A stretch of DNA of 64,000 nt from Nitrospirillum viridazoti CBAmc (lineage in GTDB: Bacteria; Pseudomonadota; Alphaproteobacteria; Azospirillales; Azospirillaceae), in assembly GCF_000730165.1 (NCBI RefSeq), contig NZ_CP022112.1, positions 537,501 through 601,500 of the forward strand, in the 5' to 3' direction. How positions within the stretch are numbered: the stretch's first letter is position 1; each line of letters opens with the position of its first letter. Positions 50,145 through 59,025 of the stretch are shown in pieces. The notes under the pieces were generated by a model. It worked only from the letters and a program-made list of their open reading frames with translations. It did no database searches and was not told where the DNA came from. The position numbers and the translations under genes are program-made.

Positions 50145-52385
50145 ATGTTGAAAATTCCCGCTCTGAAGGCGCACCTGCGCGCCGCCGTCATCCCTGGCGA
50201 AGGTGTCCTGCTGTTGAGCGAGGACGGCGCCAAGGTATTGCACGGTGCCGCGTACGAGAAGGTCGTGCCTATGATCGACGGCCGGCACTCGGCCGACGAC
50301 ATCGCCGACGCCCTGGCGGGGCAGGTGGATGCCGCGCGCGTCTACTTCGCCCTGGCCCGGATGGAGGAACAGGGTCATCTGGCGGCGCCGGCACCCGATC
50401 TCGCCCCGTCCGTGGCCGGCTTCTGGCAGGCCGCGGGCGCCGACGCCCGGGCGGTTCAGGATGCGCACGCCACTCGCCGCGTGGCGCTCATGACGGTCGG
50501 CGGCGTGGACGCGGCCCCCCTGCGGGCGGCGCTGGCGACGGCGGGCCTGGCGGAAGAAACGCCCGAGGGGGCCGACCTGTGGATCGTGTTGGCCGACGAC
50601 TATCTGCGGCCGGAGTTGCGGGACATAAACGACCGGGCGCTGGCGGCGGAACGGCCCTGGGTGCTGGCGCGCGCCGGCGGCCGGGAGCAGTGGCTGGGCC
50701 CCTATTTCGAACCCGGCGCCACGGCCTGCTGGGAATGCCTGCAGCGGCGGCTGACGCGCAACCGCGCCACCCATCGCTTCGCCGCGGCCAAGATGGATGT
50801 GCAGGGCCCGCTGGTGCCGCCCGTGGGGCTGGCCGTCACCCAGGCCGCCACCTGCCATGCCGTGGTGCTGGAGACGGCATTGATCCTGGCGGGCCTGCCC
50901 ACCGCGCTCAAGGGCCAGGTGGTCAGCCGTGACTGGGTGACCCATAGCCAGCAGACCCACGTCCTGACGCCCAACCCGCTGTGCCCCGCCTGCGGCACGC
51001 CGGCGGAGCCGGCCGCCCGGGCGATGGAGCTGGGCGCCGGCCTGGCGGCGTTCCAGTCCGATGGCGGGCACCGCAGCGTCTCGCCGGAAACGACGCTGGC
51101 GGCGTACCGGCATCTGGTCAGCCCCATCACCGGCGTGGTCAACCTGCTGCAGCCGGCGACGCCGCCGGACGAGACGCTGGCCCATGTCTATGTCGCGGGT
51201 TCCAACGCCGCCCGGCCCATCGGCAGCTTGCGCGACCTGAAGCGCAGCCTGCGCAGCAGCAGCGCCGGCAAGGGCGTGTCGGAGGCGCAGGCCAAGGTCA
51301 GCGCCCTGTGCGAGGCGCTGGAGCGCAGCAGCGGCGAGATCGCGGGCGATGAGGTGCGGGTGCGCCGGGCTTGGCGGGACTGGCCGGCAGGGGAGGCCAT
51401 CCACCCCAACGCGATCATGGGTTATAGCGAGGCCCAGTTCGCCGACCGTGAGGCGCAGAACGCCAAGCAATCGGTCTTCAACATCACGCCCCGTCCGCTG
51501 CCCGACGACCTTGCGGTGGACTGGACGCCCCTGTGGTCGCTGACGGAGAAGCGGTTCAAGCACCTGCCGACGCAGTTGGTCTATTACGGCGTCGACGGCG
51601 GGCGCAGCGGTCCGGACTTCTATGCCATGGGCTGTTCCAACGGCAACGCTGCCGGCAACACCCGCGAGGAGGCCCTGCTGCAGGGCTTCTTCGAACTGGT
51701 GGAGCGCGATGCCACCGCGCTGTGGTGGTACAACCGCCTGCGCCGCCGGGGTGTCGCCACCGACACCTTCAACGATCCGTACCTGCCGCGCATCGCCCGG
51801 CATTACCGGGAAAAGCATGGGCGGGAGACCTGGGCGCTGGACCTGACGTCGGACCTGGGCATCCCGGTGTTCGTGGCCCTGTCCCGTGAGGTCGACGCTC
51901 CGCAGGAACGCATCCTGTTTGGCCTGGGCTGCCACCTGGACGCCCGCATCGCCCTGCAGCGCGCCTATGCCGAGATGAACCAGATGCTGGGCCTGGCCAC
52001 CGCCGAGGTGGAAGGCAAGATCGAGGATCCGGAGACGCTGCACTGGCTGCAGACGGCCACGGTGGAGAACCAGCCCTATCTGGCGCCCGACCCGGCCCAG
52101 GCGCCGGCGCGGCATGAGGACTTCCCCGTGCAGCACAGCGGCGACTTCCTGGCCGACATCAACCACTGCCTGTCCATCCTGGATCGCGCCGGCCTGGAGA
52201 TGCTGGTGCTGGACCAGACGCGGGCGGAGTTGGGCCTGCCGGTGGTCAAGGTGGTCGTCCCCGGCCTGCGCCACTTCTGGGCGCGCTACGCCCCGGGCCG
52301 GCTGTACGACGTGCCCGTGCGCATGGGGTGGCTGGACCGGCCGCTGGCCGAAGCCGAACTCAACCCCATTCCCATCTTCGTGTGA
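50145..52385 (+). CDS. Leader-binding/YcaO cyclodehydratase fusion 1
   Basis: The start MLKIPALKAHL at 50145 matches the paralogue and gives 746 residues. Residues 1-90 form a PqqD-like RiPP recognition element (VLLLSEDGAKVLHGAAYEKV). An E1-like scaffold follows with zinc-type pairs Cys195/198 (CWECLQRR) and Cys280/283 (CPACG). The YcaO domain (about 340-746) carries the ATP-site motifs SEAQAKVSALCEALERSSGE and NTREEALLQGFFELVERDA, plus YxxWALDLTSDLGIP. It ends NPIPIFV, a short form of the Pro-rich C-terminus of azoline-forming YcaOs. It uses ATP to convert Cys/Ser/Thr of the precursors to azolines. The motif has ERSSG where the second copy has ERYSG. Confidence 0.93.
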   Translation: MLKIPALKAHLRAAVIPGEGVLLLSEDGAKVLHGAAYEKVVPMIDGRHSADDIADALAGQVDAARVYFALARMEEQGHLAAPAPDLAPSVAGFWQAAGADARAVQDAHATRRVALMTVGGVDAAPLRAALATAGLAEETPEGADLWIVLADDYLRPELRDINDRALAAERPWVLARAGGREQWLGPYFEPGATACWECLQRRLTRNRATHRFAAAKMDVQGPLVPPVGLAVTQAATCHAVVLETALILAGLPTALKGQVVSRDWVTHSQQTHVLTPNPLCPACGTPAEPAARAMELGAGLAAFQSDGGHRSVSPETTLAAYRHLVSPITGVVNLLQPATPPDETLAHVYVAGSNAARPIGSLRDLKRSLRSSSAGKGVSEAQAKVSALCEALERSSGEIAGDEVRVRRAWRDWPAGEAIHPNAIMGYSEAQFADREAQNAKQSVFNITPRPLPDDLAVDWTPLWSLTEKRFKHLPTQLVYYGVDGGRSGPDFYAMGCSNGNAAGNTREEALLQGFFELVERDATALWWYNRLRRRGVATDTFNDPYLPRIARHYREKHGRETWALDLTSDLGIPVFVALSREVDAPQERILFGLGCHLDARIALQRAYAEMNQMLGLATAEVEGKIEDPETLHWLQTATVENQPYLAPDPAQAPARHEDFPVQHSGDFLADINHCLSILDRAGLEMLVLDQTRAELGLPVVKVVVPGLRHFWARYAPGRLYDVPVRMGWLDRPLAEAELNPIPIFV

Positions 52386-52397
52386 GGGGACCCGACC

Positions 52398-53249
52398 ATG
52401 AGCGAGTTTTCCGAAAGCCTTTCCCTGCCCGGCGGCCTGCATCTGGAGGCATCCGAGGAGCGGTTTCGCCTGCATCGCCTGCCGCCGTGGCAGCCGGGCC
52501 CGGCCGACAGCCTGTCGGCGCAAGGCTCGGCGCGGGCGACGCGGCAACTGATGTCCGGCGCCATGTATGCCGGCTTCTCCGCCGCCGTGGCCGCCAGTAC
52601 CGGGCCGCGTCCGTCCTCTGCCCAGCGCGACGTGTTCCTGCGCTACGTCCACGGCCTGGCCGCCGGTTGGCGCACCACGGGCGTCACGCCGGGCGCCATG
52701 CGCCGCGCGGCCGACCGGCTGGAGGAGCGGGGGCAGCACGCCGTCGCGGCCCACTGCCGCCATGTGGCGGAGGAGGAGACGGGGCACGACACCCTGGCCT
52801 GGCTGGACATGGAGGCTTTGGGCCTGCCCGCCGCGACCTTCGTGGAACGCCTGCGCCCCCGCACGGCGATGGCCCTGGCGGAACGGCACCGGGAGTTGGC
52901 GGAGGCGGCGGAGCCCATCGCCGTGCTGGGCTACGCCTATGTCCTGGAACGCACCAGCCTGAACGTGACCGCCGAGGTCATCGCCGAGGTGGAGGCCGCC
53001 TTGCCGGCGGGCGTCTTCGCCACCCGCTGCCTGCGAGTGCACAGCGCCGTGGGCAGCGACATCGGCCATGTCGACGAAAGCCTGGAGTTCATCGCCGAAT
53101 TGCCGGCCCGGGATCGCGCCATCATCGCGCGGGAGGCGTTCAACACCGCCCGAATCATGGGCGCGGGCGACGACTACCCCGGCGACGACGCCATGCGCGA
53201 CCTGCTGGCCGAGCTTATGCAGCCGACACCGGCGCTGGCCTGCGCCTGA
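52398..53249 (+). CDS. Haem-oxygenase-fold putative diiron oxidase/oxygenase
   Basis: The 283-residue protein is alpha-helical and rich in Ala, with no signal or TM. Candidate metal ligands follow the haem-oxygenase-like diiron oxidase pattern: Glu127 and His130 (EEETGHD), Glu184 (YVLERTS), and His215, Asp221, His224 (HSAVGSDIGHVDE, an HxxxxxDxxH arrangement). Known members cleave or hydroxylate C-C or C-N bonds using oxygen. It lies 12 bases after YcaO 1 and 31 bases before precursor 11. No flavin dehydrogenase is encoded in the cluster, so it may be the oxidative tailoring enzyme. The substrate is inferred, not seen. Confidence 0.75.
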   Translation: MSEFSESLSLPGGLHLEASEERFRLHRLPPWQPGPADSLSAQGSARATRQLMSGAMYAGFSAAVAASTGPRPSSAQRDVFLRYVHGLAAGWRTTGVTPGAMRRAADRLEERGQHAVAAHCRHVAEEETGHDTLAWLDMEALGLPAATFVERLRPRTAMALAERHRELAEAAEPIAVLGYAYVLERTSLNVTAEVIAEVEAALPAGVFATRCLRVHSAVGSDIGHVDESLEFIAELPARDRAIIAREAFNTARIMGAGDDYPGDDAMRDLLAELMQPTPALACA

Positions 53250-53280
53250 CCATCACGACACAGGAGAAGGGGAGAAGAGC

Positions 53281-53598
53281 ATGCAGACCGATGACAATGC
53301 CAAGGCCTACGGCAAGATCGTCGCCAAGGCCTGGAGCGACGATACCTACAAGGCGCGGCTGCTGGCCGATCCGGCGGCCGTGCTGGCGGCGGAGGGGGTG
53401 GCGGTGCCTGCCGGGGTGACCTTCCGCGTGGTGGAGAACACCGATACCGCCTACACCCTGGTTCTGCCGGCCAAGCCCACGGACATCAGCGATACCGATC
53501 TGGATGCCGTCGCCGGCGGGCGCTTCGCCTTTTCCTGCGGTGGTCCCGCCGTGGTGAAGCCCAAGCCCCCCGGCAATCCTACCCGGCGGTGCATTTGA
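53281..53598 (+). CDS. NHLP-family RiPP precursor 11 with the longest core
   Basis: The 105-residue protein starts at 53281 (GGAGAAGGGGAGAAG before it); the in-frame ORF extends upstream over the preceding gene but is not leader-like. The leader is of the AYGKIVAKAW subtype and ends VAGG (77-80). The core, residues 81-105, begins RFAFSCGGPAVV, continues with a KPKPPGNP stretch and ends RRCI, so two Cys (86, 104) bracket a basic, Pro-rich centre. It is the only precursor separated from the run, sitting between the diiron-type gene and YcaO 2, and could be a dedicated YcaO 2 or diiron-enzyme substrate. Confidence 0.92.
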   Translation: MQTDDNAKAYGKIVAKAWSDDTYKARLLADPAAVLAAEGVAVPAGVTFRVVENTDTAYTLVLPAKPTDISDTDLDAVAGGRFAFSCGGPAVVKPKPPGNPTRRCI

Positions 53599-53629
53599 GC
53601 TTGTCCAACAGCGCGGCGTTGCGGATCCG

Positions 53630-55867
53630 ATGTTGAGAATTCCCCTCCTCAAGGCGCACCTCCAGGCGACGGTTTTTCCGGGCGAAGGCGTCCTGCTGCT
53701 GTCGGAAGACGGTGGCAAGGCGCTGCACGGCGCCGCGTACGAGGGGATCGTGCCCTTGCTGGACGGCCGGCATACCACCGACGCCATCGTCGACGCGCTG
53801 GCCGGACGGGTGGACGTGGCCCGGGTCTACTACGTGCTGGGACTGCTGGAGCGGGCCGGGCATCTGGTGGAGGCGGCCCCGGATCAGACGGGGGCGGAGG
53901 CCGCCTATTGGCACGCGGCCGGCGTGGATGCGCCGGCCGCGCGCCATGCCCTGGCGGCCCGGCGCGTGGCGGTGATCGCGGTGGGACCGGCGGATGCCGG
54001 CCCCCTGCGCGCCGCCCTGGTAGCGGCCGGCCTGCGGGAGGGGACGGCCGACGGGGCGGATCTGTGGATCGTCGCGGCCGACGACTACCTGCATCCGGAA
54101 TTGGCGACCATCAACGCCGCCGCCCTGGCCAGCGGCCGGCCCTGGCTGCTGCTGCGTACGGGCGGGCGGGAGCAATGGCTGGGGCCGCATTTCGTCCCAC
54201 ATCAGACGGGATGCTGGTGCTGTCTGCAGCGGCGCCTGGCCCGCAACCGCGCCCTGTTCCGCCTGGCCGCCGACCGGCAGGGGCGGGAGACCCCACAGCC
54301 GGTCCAAGCGCTGCTGCCCGCCGTCCATGCTGCGACCTGCCAGAACGCGGTGGCAGCGGCGGCCTTGATCCTGGCCGGCGCACCCTGCGGCCTGACGGGA
54401 CAGGTGCTGAGCCTGGACCTGACCACCCTGGCGCAGCGGGCCCACGTCCTGGCGCGCAATCCGGCCTGCCCCGCCTGCGGCAAGGCCCCGGTACCGGTGA
54501 CCCGTCCCCTGGAGCTGCGCATGGGCACAGCCGCCTTCCGCAGCGACGGCGGGCACCGCAGCGTCGCGCCTGAGGCGACCCTGGCCACGTACGGGCACCT
54601 GGTCAGCCCCATCACCGGCGTGGTGTGCGAGCTGGAGCGGGCCGGGCCGGCGGGTGAGGGCCTGACCCATGTCTACACCGCCGGCACCAACGCCGCCCGT
54701 CCCATGGAAAGCCTGAATGACCTGAAGCGCAATTTGCGCAGCAACGCCTCCGGCAAAGGGGTGTCGGAGGCCCAGGCCAAGGCCAGCGCCCTGTGCGAGG
54801 CCATCGAGCGTTACAGCGGCGAGCTGTCGGGCGGGGAGGTGCGCATCCCCCGCGCCTGGCGGGACTGGGACGTGGGCCAGGCCATCCACCCCAACGCCGC
54901 CATGCGCTACAGCGACGCCCAGTTCGCCGACCGCGCGGCGCAGAACGCCAGGGGATCGGCCTTCAACGTCACGCCCCACCCGCTGCCGGACGACGCGGTC
55001 ATCGACTGGACGCCCGTCTGGTCGCTGACCGAGCAGCGGCACCGCCACCTGCCCACGCAGCTGCTGTACTACAACGTCCGGGGCCGCGATGCGCCGGACT
55101 TTTACGCCGTCGGCTGTTCCAACGGCAGTGCCGCCGGCAACACCCGCGAAGAGGCCATCCTGCAAGGCTTCTTCGAGCTGGTGGAGCGCGATGCCGCCGC
55201 CATATGGTGGTACAACCGGCTGGCGCGCCCGGCGGTGGCGGTGGACGGCTTCGGTGATCCCTACCTGACCCAGCTGCGCGACCATTACCGCGACCGCTAC
55301 GGGCGGGATGTGTGGGCCCTGGATCTGACCACCGACCTGGGCATCCCCGTGTTCGTGGCCCTGTCGCGTCAGGTGGGAACACCGGTCGAGCGCATCCTGA
55401 TAGGCATGGGCTGCCACCTGGACGCCCGCATCGCCTTGCAGCGCGCCTTCGCCGAGATGAACCAATTGCTGGGCCTGGCCGATGACGGCCAGGACGCCCA
55501 GCTGGAGGAGCCGGACACCGTGGCCTGGCTGACCGGCGCCACGGTGGCGAACCAACCCTATCTGGCCGCCGACGGGACCCGAGCGCCCATGCGGCTGGCG
55601 GATTTTCCGGTGCAGCACACCGGCGGTTTCCTGGCCGACATCGACCATTGCCTGTCCATCCTGGACCGCGCCGGGCTGGAGATGCTGGTGCTGGACCAGA
55701 CGCGGGCCGACGTGGGCCTGCCGGTGGTCAAGGTGGTGGTGCCGGGCCTGCGCCACTACTGGGCCCGGTTCGCGCCGGGGCGGCTTTACGACGTGCCGGT
55801 GCGCATGGGCTGGCTGGACCGGCCGCTGGCCGAGAGTGACTTGAATCCCATTCCGATTTTCATGTGA
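53630..55867 (+). CDS. Leader-binding/YcaO cyclodehydratase fusion 2
   Basis: The 745-residue protein is collinear with fusion 1 and closely related over its whole length: RRE-like N-terminus (VLLLSEDGGKALHGAAYEG), zinc-type pairs at Cys195/198 (CWCCLQRR, with an extra Cys197) and Cys280/283 (CPACG), and YcaO ATP-site motifs SEAQAKASALCEAIERYSGE and NTREEAILQGFFELVERDAA. It ends NPIPIFM. It has the canonical ERYSG form. Two such fusions in one cluster suggest duplication with divided substrates. It begins 31 bases after precursor 11 and is followed by the export genes. Confidence 0.93.
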   Translation: MLRIPLLKAHLQATVFPGEGVLLLSEDGGKALHGAAYEGIVPLLDGRHTTDAIVDALAGRVDVARVYYVLGLLERAGHLVEAAPDQTGAEAAYWHAAGVDAPAARHALAARRVAVIAVGPADAGPLRAALVAAGLREGTADGADLWIVAADDYLHPELATINAAALASGRPWLLLRTGGREQWLGPHFVPHQTGCWCCLQRRLARNRALFRLAADRQGRETPQPVQALLPAVHAATCQNAVAAAALILAGAPCGLTGQVLSLDLTTLAQRAHVLARNPACPACGKAPVPVTRPLELRMGTAAFRSDGGHRSVAPEATLATYGHLVSPITGVVCELERAGPAGEGLTHVYTAGTNAARPMESLNDLKRNLRSNASGKGVSEAQAKASALCEAIERYSGELSGGEVRIPRAWRDWDVGQAIHPNAAMRYSDAQFADRAAQNARGSAFNVTPHPLPDDAVIDWTPVWSLTEQRHRHLPTQLLYYNVRGRDAPDFYAVGCSNGSAAGNTREEAILQGFFELVERDAAAIWWYNRLARPAVAVDGFGDPYLTQLRDHYRDRYGRDVWALDLTTDLGIPVFVALSRQVGTPVERILIGMGCHLDARIALQRAFAEMNQLLGLADDGQDAQLEEPDTVAWLTGATVANQPYLAADGTRAPMRLADFPVQHTGGFLADIDHCLSILDRAGLEMLVLDQTRADVGLPVVKVVVPGLRHYWARFAPGRLYDVPVRMGWLDRPLAESDLNPIPIFM

Positions 55868-55894
55868 TGGGGCGCTGATGGGGGCATTGGGGGC

Positions 55895-56869
55895 ATGAGT
55901 AATCCGATTTTCCGCAAGGCGGCCCTGGACGGCCTATCCTCGCCGGAACAGCTGAACCAGTTGGTCCAGGTGACGCCGGCGCGCGCCTGGATCGCCCTGT
56001 GGGCGTCCGCCGTCCTGCTGGCGGCGATCCTGGCCTGGGCGGCTTTCGGCACCCTGCCGTCGCGCATGGCGGGGCGGGGGGTGCTGATCCATGACGGCGG
56101 CACCTTCAACGTCGTGGCGGTGGTCGACGGGGTGGTGGCCGACATGGAGCATCTCAGCCCCGGCCAGCACATCGCCAAGGGCCAGGTGCTGGGCCGCATC
56201 ATCGACCCGGCGCTGGGCCAGCAGATCGCCTCCGCCGAGGCCTATGTGCGGACCCTGGCCGCCGCCACGGGGCCGGGCGCCCAGGAAACCCGCGCCCAGG
56301 CGCAGCAGGAACTGGACCGCCTGCGCTTCGAGGCGGCGTTGGATCACCGGGTGGTCAGCGACCATGACGGCGAGGTGGTGGAGGTCATGGCCACCAACGG
56401 CCACGCCGTGAAGCCCGGCGACCCCATCGTGAGCATGGAATACGGGGAGTCCCCGCTGCGCGCCGTGCTGTACCTGCCGCCCTCCAGCAACGCCAAGCTG
56501 CTGCGGCCGGGCATGACCACGGAAATCTCGCCCGTCACCAGCCTGAGGGAGCGCGACGGTTATCTCATCGGCCGGGTGCGCTCGGTGTCCAAATATCCGG
56601 CGACGCAGGCCGGCATGCTGGCCCTGCTGCCCAACCCCGCCCTGGTGGACGAACTGGCGCCGGAGGGCCCGCCCATCGCCGTGGAGGTGGAGCTGGTGCC
56701 CGATCCGCGGTCGCAGAGCGGCTACCGCTGGTCCTCCCCTGCCGGTGACGCGCTGGAGATCAGCAGCGGCACCCTGTGCAGCGGCAGCTTCGTGCTGGAA
56801 AGCCGGCGCCCCATCGCCCTGCTGTTCCCCTTCCTGGACAAGTCCTCCCCCAGCCGGGCGCGCGACTGA
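55895..56869 (+). CDS. HlyD-like membrane fusion protein of the NHLM-type exporter
   Basis: The 324-residue protein has one N-terminal TM (about 30-50; WIALWASAVLLAAILAWAAF), a lipoyl/barrel half (VVDGVVADMEHLSPGQHIAKGQVLG), a short coiled coil (AYVRTLAAATGPGAQETRAQ) and the second half (VVSDHDGEVVEVMATNGHAVKPGDP), then a beta-barrel domain. This is the compact adaptor found beside NHLP-type ABC exporters. Its stop (TGA) overlaps the next start (TGATG). It would connect the ABC pair to the periplasm or to an outer-membrane channel; no TolC gene is present in the cluster. Confidence 0.92.
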   Translation: MSNPIFRKAALDGLSSPEQLNQLVQVTPARAWIALWASAVLLAAILAWAAFGTLPSRMAGRGVLIHDGGTFNVVAVVDGVVADMEHLSPGQHIAKGQVLGRIIDPALGQQIASAEAYVRTLAAATGPGAQETRAQAQQELDRLRFEAALDHRVVSDHDGEVVEVMATNGHAVKPGDPIVSMEYGESPLRAVLYLPPSSNAKLLRPGMTTEISPVTSLRERDGYLIGRVRSVSKYPATQAGMLALLPNPALVDELAPEGPPIAVEVELVPDPRSQSGYRWSSPAGDALEISSGTLCSGSFVLESRRPIALLFPFLDKSSPSRARD

Positions 56870-59025
56870 TGGCCGGTCTTCCCTTCAAGCGCCGGCTGCG
56901 CACGCCCACCATCCTGCAGATGGAGGCGGTGGAGTGCGGTGCCGCCAGCCTGGCCATCCTGCTGGCCCATTACGGCCGCCATGTCTCGCTGGAGGAGCTG
57001 CGGGCCGCCTGCGGCGTCTCGCGCGACGGCAGCAAGGCCAGCAACGTGGTCAAGGCCGCGCGGGCCTACGGCCTGACCGCCGGCGGCAAGCGCTATGACA
57101 TCGGACAGCTGCGCCAGGCGCCCATGCCCGCCATCGTCTTCTGGAACTTCAACCACTTCCTGGTGGTGGAGGGCTTCGGCAAGGGCGTGGTCCACATCAA
57201 CGACCCCGCCACTGGCCCCCGCAAGGTGACGGACGCGGAGTTCAGCGACGGCTACACCGGCGTCACCCTGGCCATGGCGCCGGGGCCCGATTTCCAGAAG
57301 GGCGGCAACGAGCCCAGCCTGGCCCGGGCGCTGGCCAGCCGGCTGCGGGGCGTGCGCGCCGCCTTCGCCTTCGTCGTCATCGCCACCCTGGCCCTGGTGC
57401 TGCCGGGCCTGGCGCTGCCGGTGTTCACCCAGGTGTTCATCGACGAGATCCTGATCAAGCGCCTGGATGGCTGGTTGCAGCCGCTGTTGCTGGGCATGCT
57501 GGTCACGGCGCTGCTGCGCATGGGGCTGACCGCCCTGCAGCAGTCGCAACTGCTGCGCCTGGAGATGCGGCTGTCGCTGCAATCCTCCGCCAGCTTCTTC
57601 TGGCATGTCCTGCGCCTGCCCATCGAGTTCTTCAACCAGCGCTATGTCGGCGACATCAGCGTGCGCGTGACCGCCAACGACCGCGTGGCCCATTTGCTGG
57701 CGGGTGATCTCGCCACCAACGCTGTCAACGTCCTGTCCGTCCTGTTCTACGCCGCCATCATGGCCACCTACGACGTGGGCCTGACCCTGGCCGGCATCGC
57801 CATCACGGCGCTGAACCTGCTGGTCCTCAGGGCCATCGCCCGCAAGCGGCGGGATGACAATCTGCGGCTGCTGCAGGACCGGGGCAAGCTGATGGCCGTC
57901 ACCATGGGGGGCGTCGAGACCATCGAGACCCTGAAGGCCACGGGCGGCGAGGGGGATTTCTTCGCCCGCTGGTCCGGCCATCTGGCCAAGGTCATCAATG
58001 GCGAACAGCGGCTGGAACTGAACACCCGCCTGCTGGCCGTGCTGCCCAACCTGCTGAACGCGCTGGTTTCCGTCGCCATCCTGGGGCTGGGGGGCCTGCG
58101 GGTGATCGACGGGCGCATGTCCATCGGCATGCTGGTGGCCTTCCAGGGCCTGATGGCCAGCTTCACCCAGCCGGTGACCAACCTGATGGGCCTGGCCGGC
58201 AAGCTGCAGGAGGCGCAGGGCGACATGGCCCGCCTGGACGATGTCCTCAACTTCCCCGCCGCTGTTGGCGGGTCTGTTGGCGGCGCGCCGGAGGGTGGGG
58301 CGTTGGTGGGGCGGCTGGAACTGCGCAACCTGCGCTTCGGCTACAGCCGGCTGGAGGCGCCCTTGATCGAGGATTTCAGCCTGACGCTGGAACCCGGCCG
58401 CCGCATCGCCCTGGTGGGCGGCTCGGGCAGCGGCAAGTCCACCGTGGCCCGCCTGGTCACCGGCGTGTTGAAACCATGGGAGGGGCAGGTGCTGCTGGAT
58501 GGCATTCCACGCGATCAGATCGCCCGCGACCGGCTGCATGCCACCCTGGGCAGCGTCGACCAGGACGTCTACCTGTTCGCCGGCACCATCCGCGACAATC
58601 TCAGCCTGTGGGACGGCACCCTGCCGCCGGAGGAGATGGTCAGCGCCGCCCGCGACGCCGCCATCCACGACGTCATCGCGGCCCGGACCGGCGGCTATGA
58701 CGCGCCGGTGGAGGAGGCGGGGGCCAACTTCAGCGGCGGGGAGCGCCAGCGGCTGGAGATCGCCCGCGCCCTGGCCGGGCGGCCGCGCGTGTTGGTGCTG
58801 GATGAGGCGACCTCCGCCCTGGATCCGGTGACCGAGAAGGCCATCGACGGCAATCTGCGCCGCCGTGGCTGCGCCTGCCTGATCGTGGCCCACCGCCTGT
58901 CCACCATCCGCGACTGTGACGAGATCATCGTCATGGATCGCGGGCGCATCGCCGAACGGGGCAGCCATGACACGCTCATGGCCCTGGGCGGCCGTTACAG
59001 CACCCTGATCGCGACCGACCAATGA
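56869..59025 (+). CDS. ABC transporter with N-terminal C39 peptidase (leader-cleaving exporter)
   Basis: The start at 56869 gives 718 residues. The C39 peptidase domain (1-130) has Gln17, catalytic Cys23 (MEAVECGAASLAILL), His96 (NFNHFLVVEG) and Asp112 (HINDPATG). A six-TM exporter domain follows (about 150-450), then the ATPase with Walker A GGSGSGKST, signature FSGGERQRLEIA, Walker B VLVLDEATSAL and H-loop VAHRLST. It removes leaders after GG/GA and exports the cores. It starts at TGATG after the HlyD gene and overlaps the second ABC gene by four bases. Confidence 0.95.
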   Translation: MAGLPFKRRLRTPTILQMEAVECGAASLAILLAHYGRHVSLEELRAACGVSRDGSKASNVVKAARAYGLTAGGKRYDIGQLRQAPMPAIVFWNFNHFLVVEGFGKGVVHINDPATGPRKVTDAEFSDGYTGVTLAMAPGPDFQKGGNEPSLARALASRLRGVRAAFAFVVIATLALVLPGLALPVFTQVFIDEILIKRLDGWLQPLLLGMLVTALLRMGLTALQQSQLLRLEMRLSLQSSASFFWHVLRLPIEFFNQRYVGDISVRVTANDRVAHLLAGDLATNAVNVLSVLFYAAIMATYDVGLTLAGIAITALNLLVLRAIARKRRDDNLRLLQDRGKLMAVTMGGVETIETLKATGGEGDFFARWSGHLAKVINGEQRLELNTRLLAVLPNLLNALVSVAILGLGGLRVIDGRMSIGMLVAFQGLMASFTQPVTNLMGLAGKLQEAQGDMARLDDVLNFPAAVGGSVGGAPEGGALVGRLELRNLRFGYSRLEAPLIEDFSLTLEPGRRIALVGGSGSGKSTVARLVTGVLKPWEGQVLLDGIPRDQIARDRLHATLGSVDQDVYLFAGTIRDNLSLWDGTLPPEEMVSAARDAAIHDVIAARTGGYDAPVEEAGANFSGGERQRLEIARALAGRPRVLVLDEATSALDPVTEKAIDGNLRRRGCACLIVAHRLSTIRDCDEIIVMDRGRIAERGSHDTLMALGGRYSTLIATDQ

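Noticed and set aside
50139..53069. A 976-codon minus-strand frame opposite YcaO 1 and the diiron-type gene
   Set aside because: It has the composition of an antisense shadow in high-GC DNA; the plus strand has well-conserved domains.
53068..53280. Upstream extension of the precursor 11 frame
   Set aside because: The 71 extra codons overlap the diiron-type gene in another frame; a strong ribosome binding site and leader similarity fix the start at 53281.
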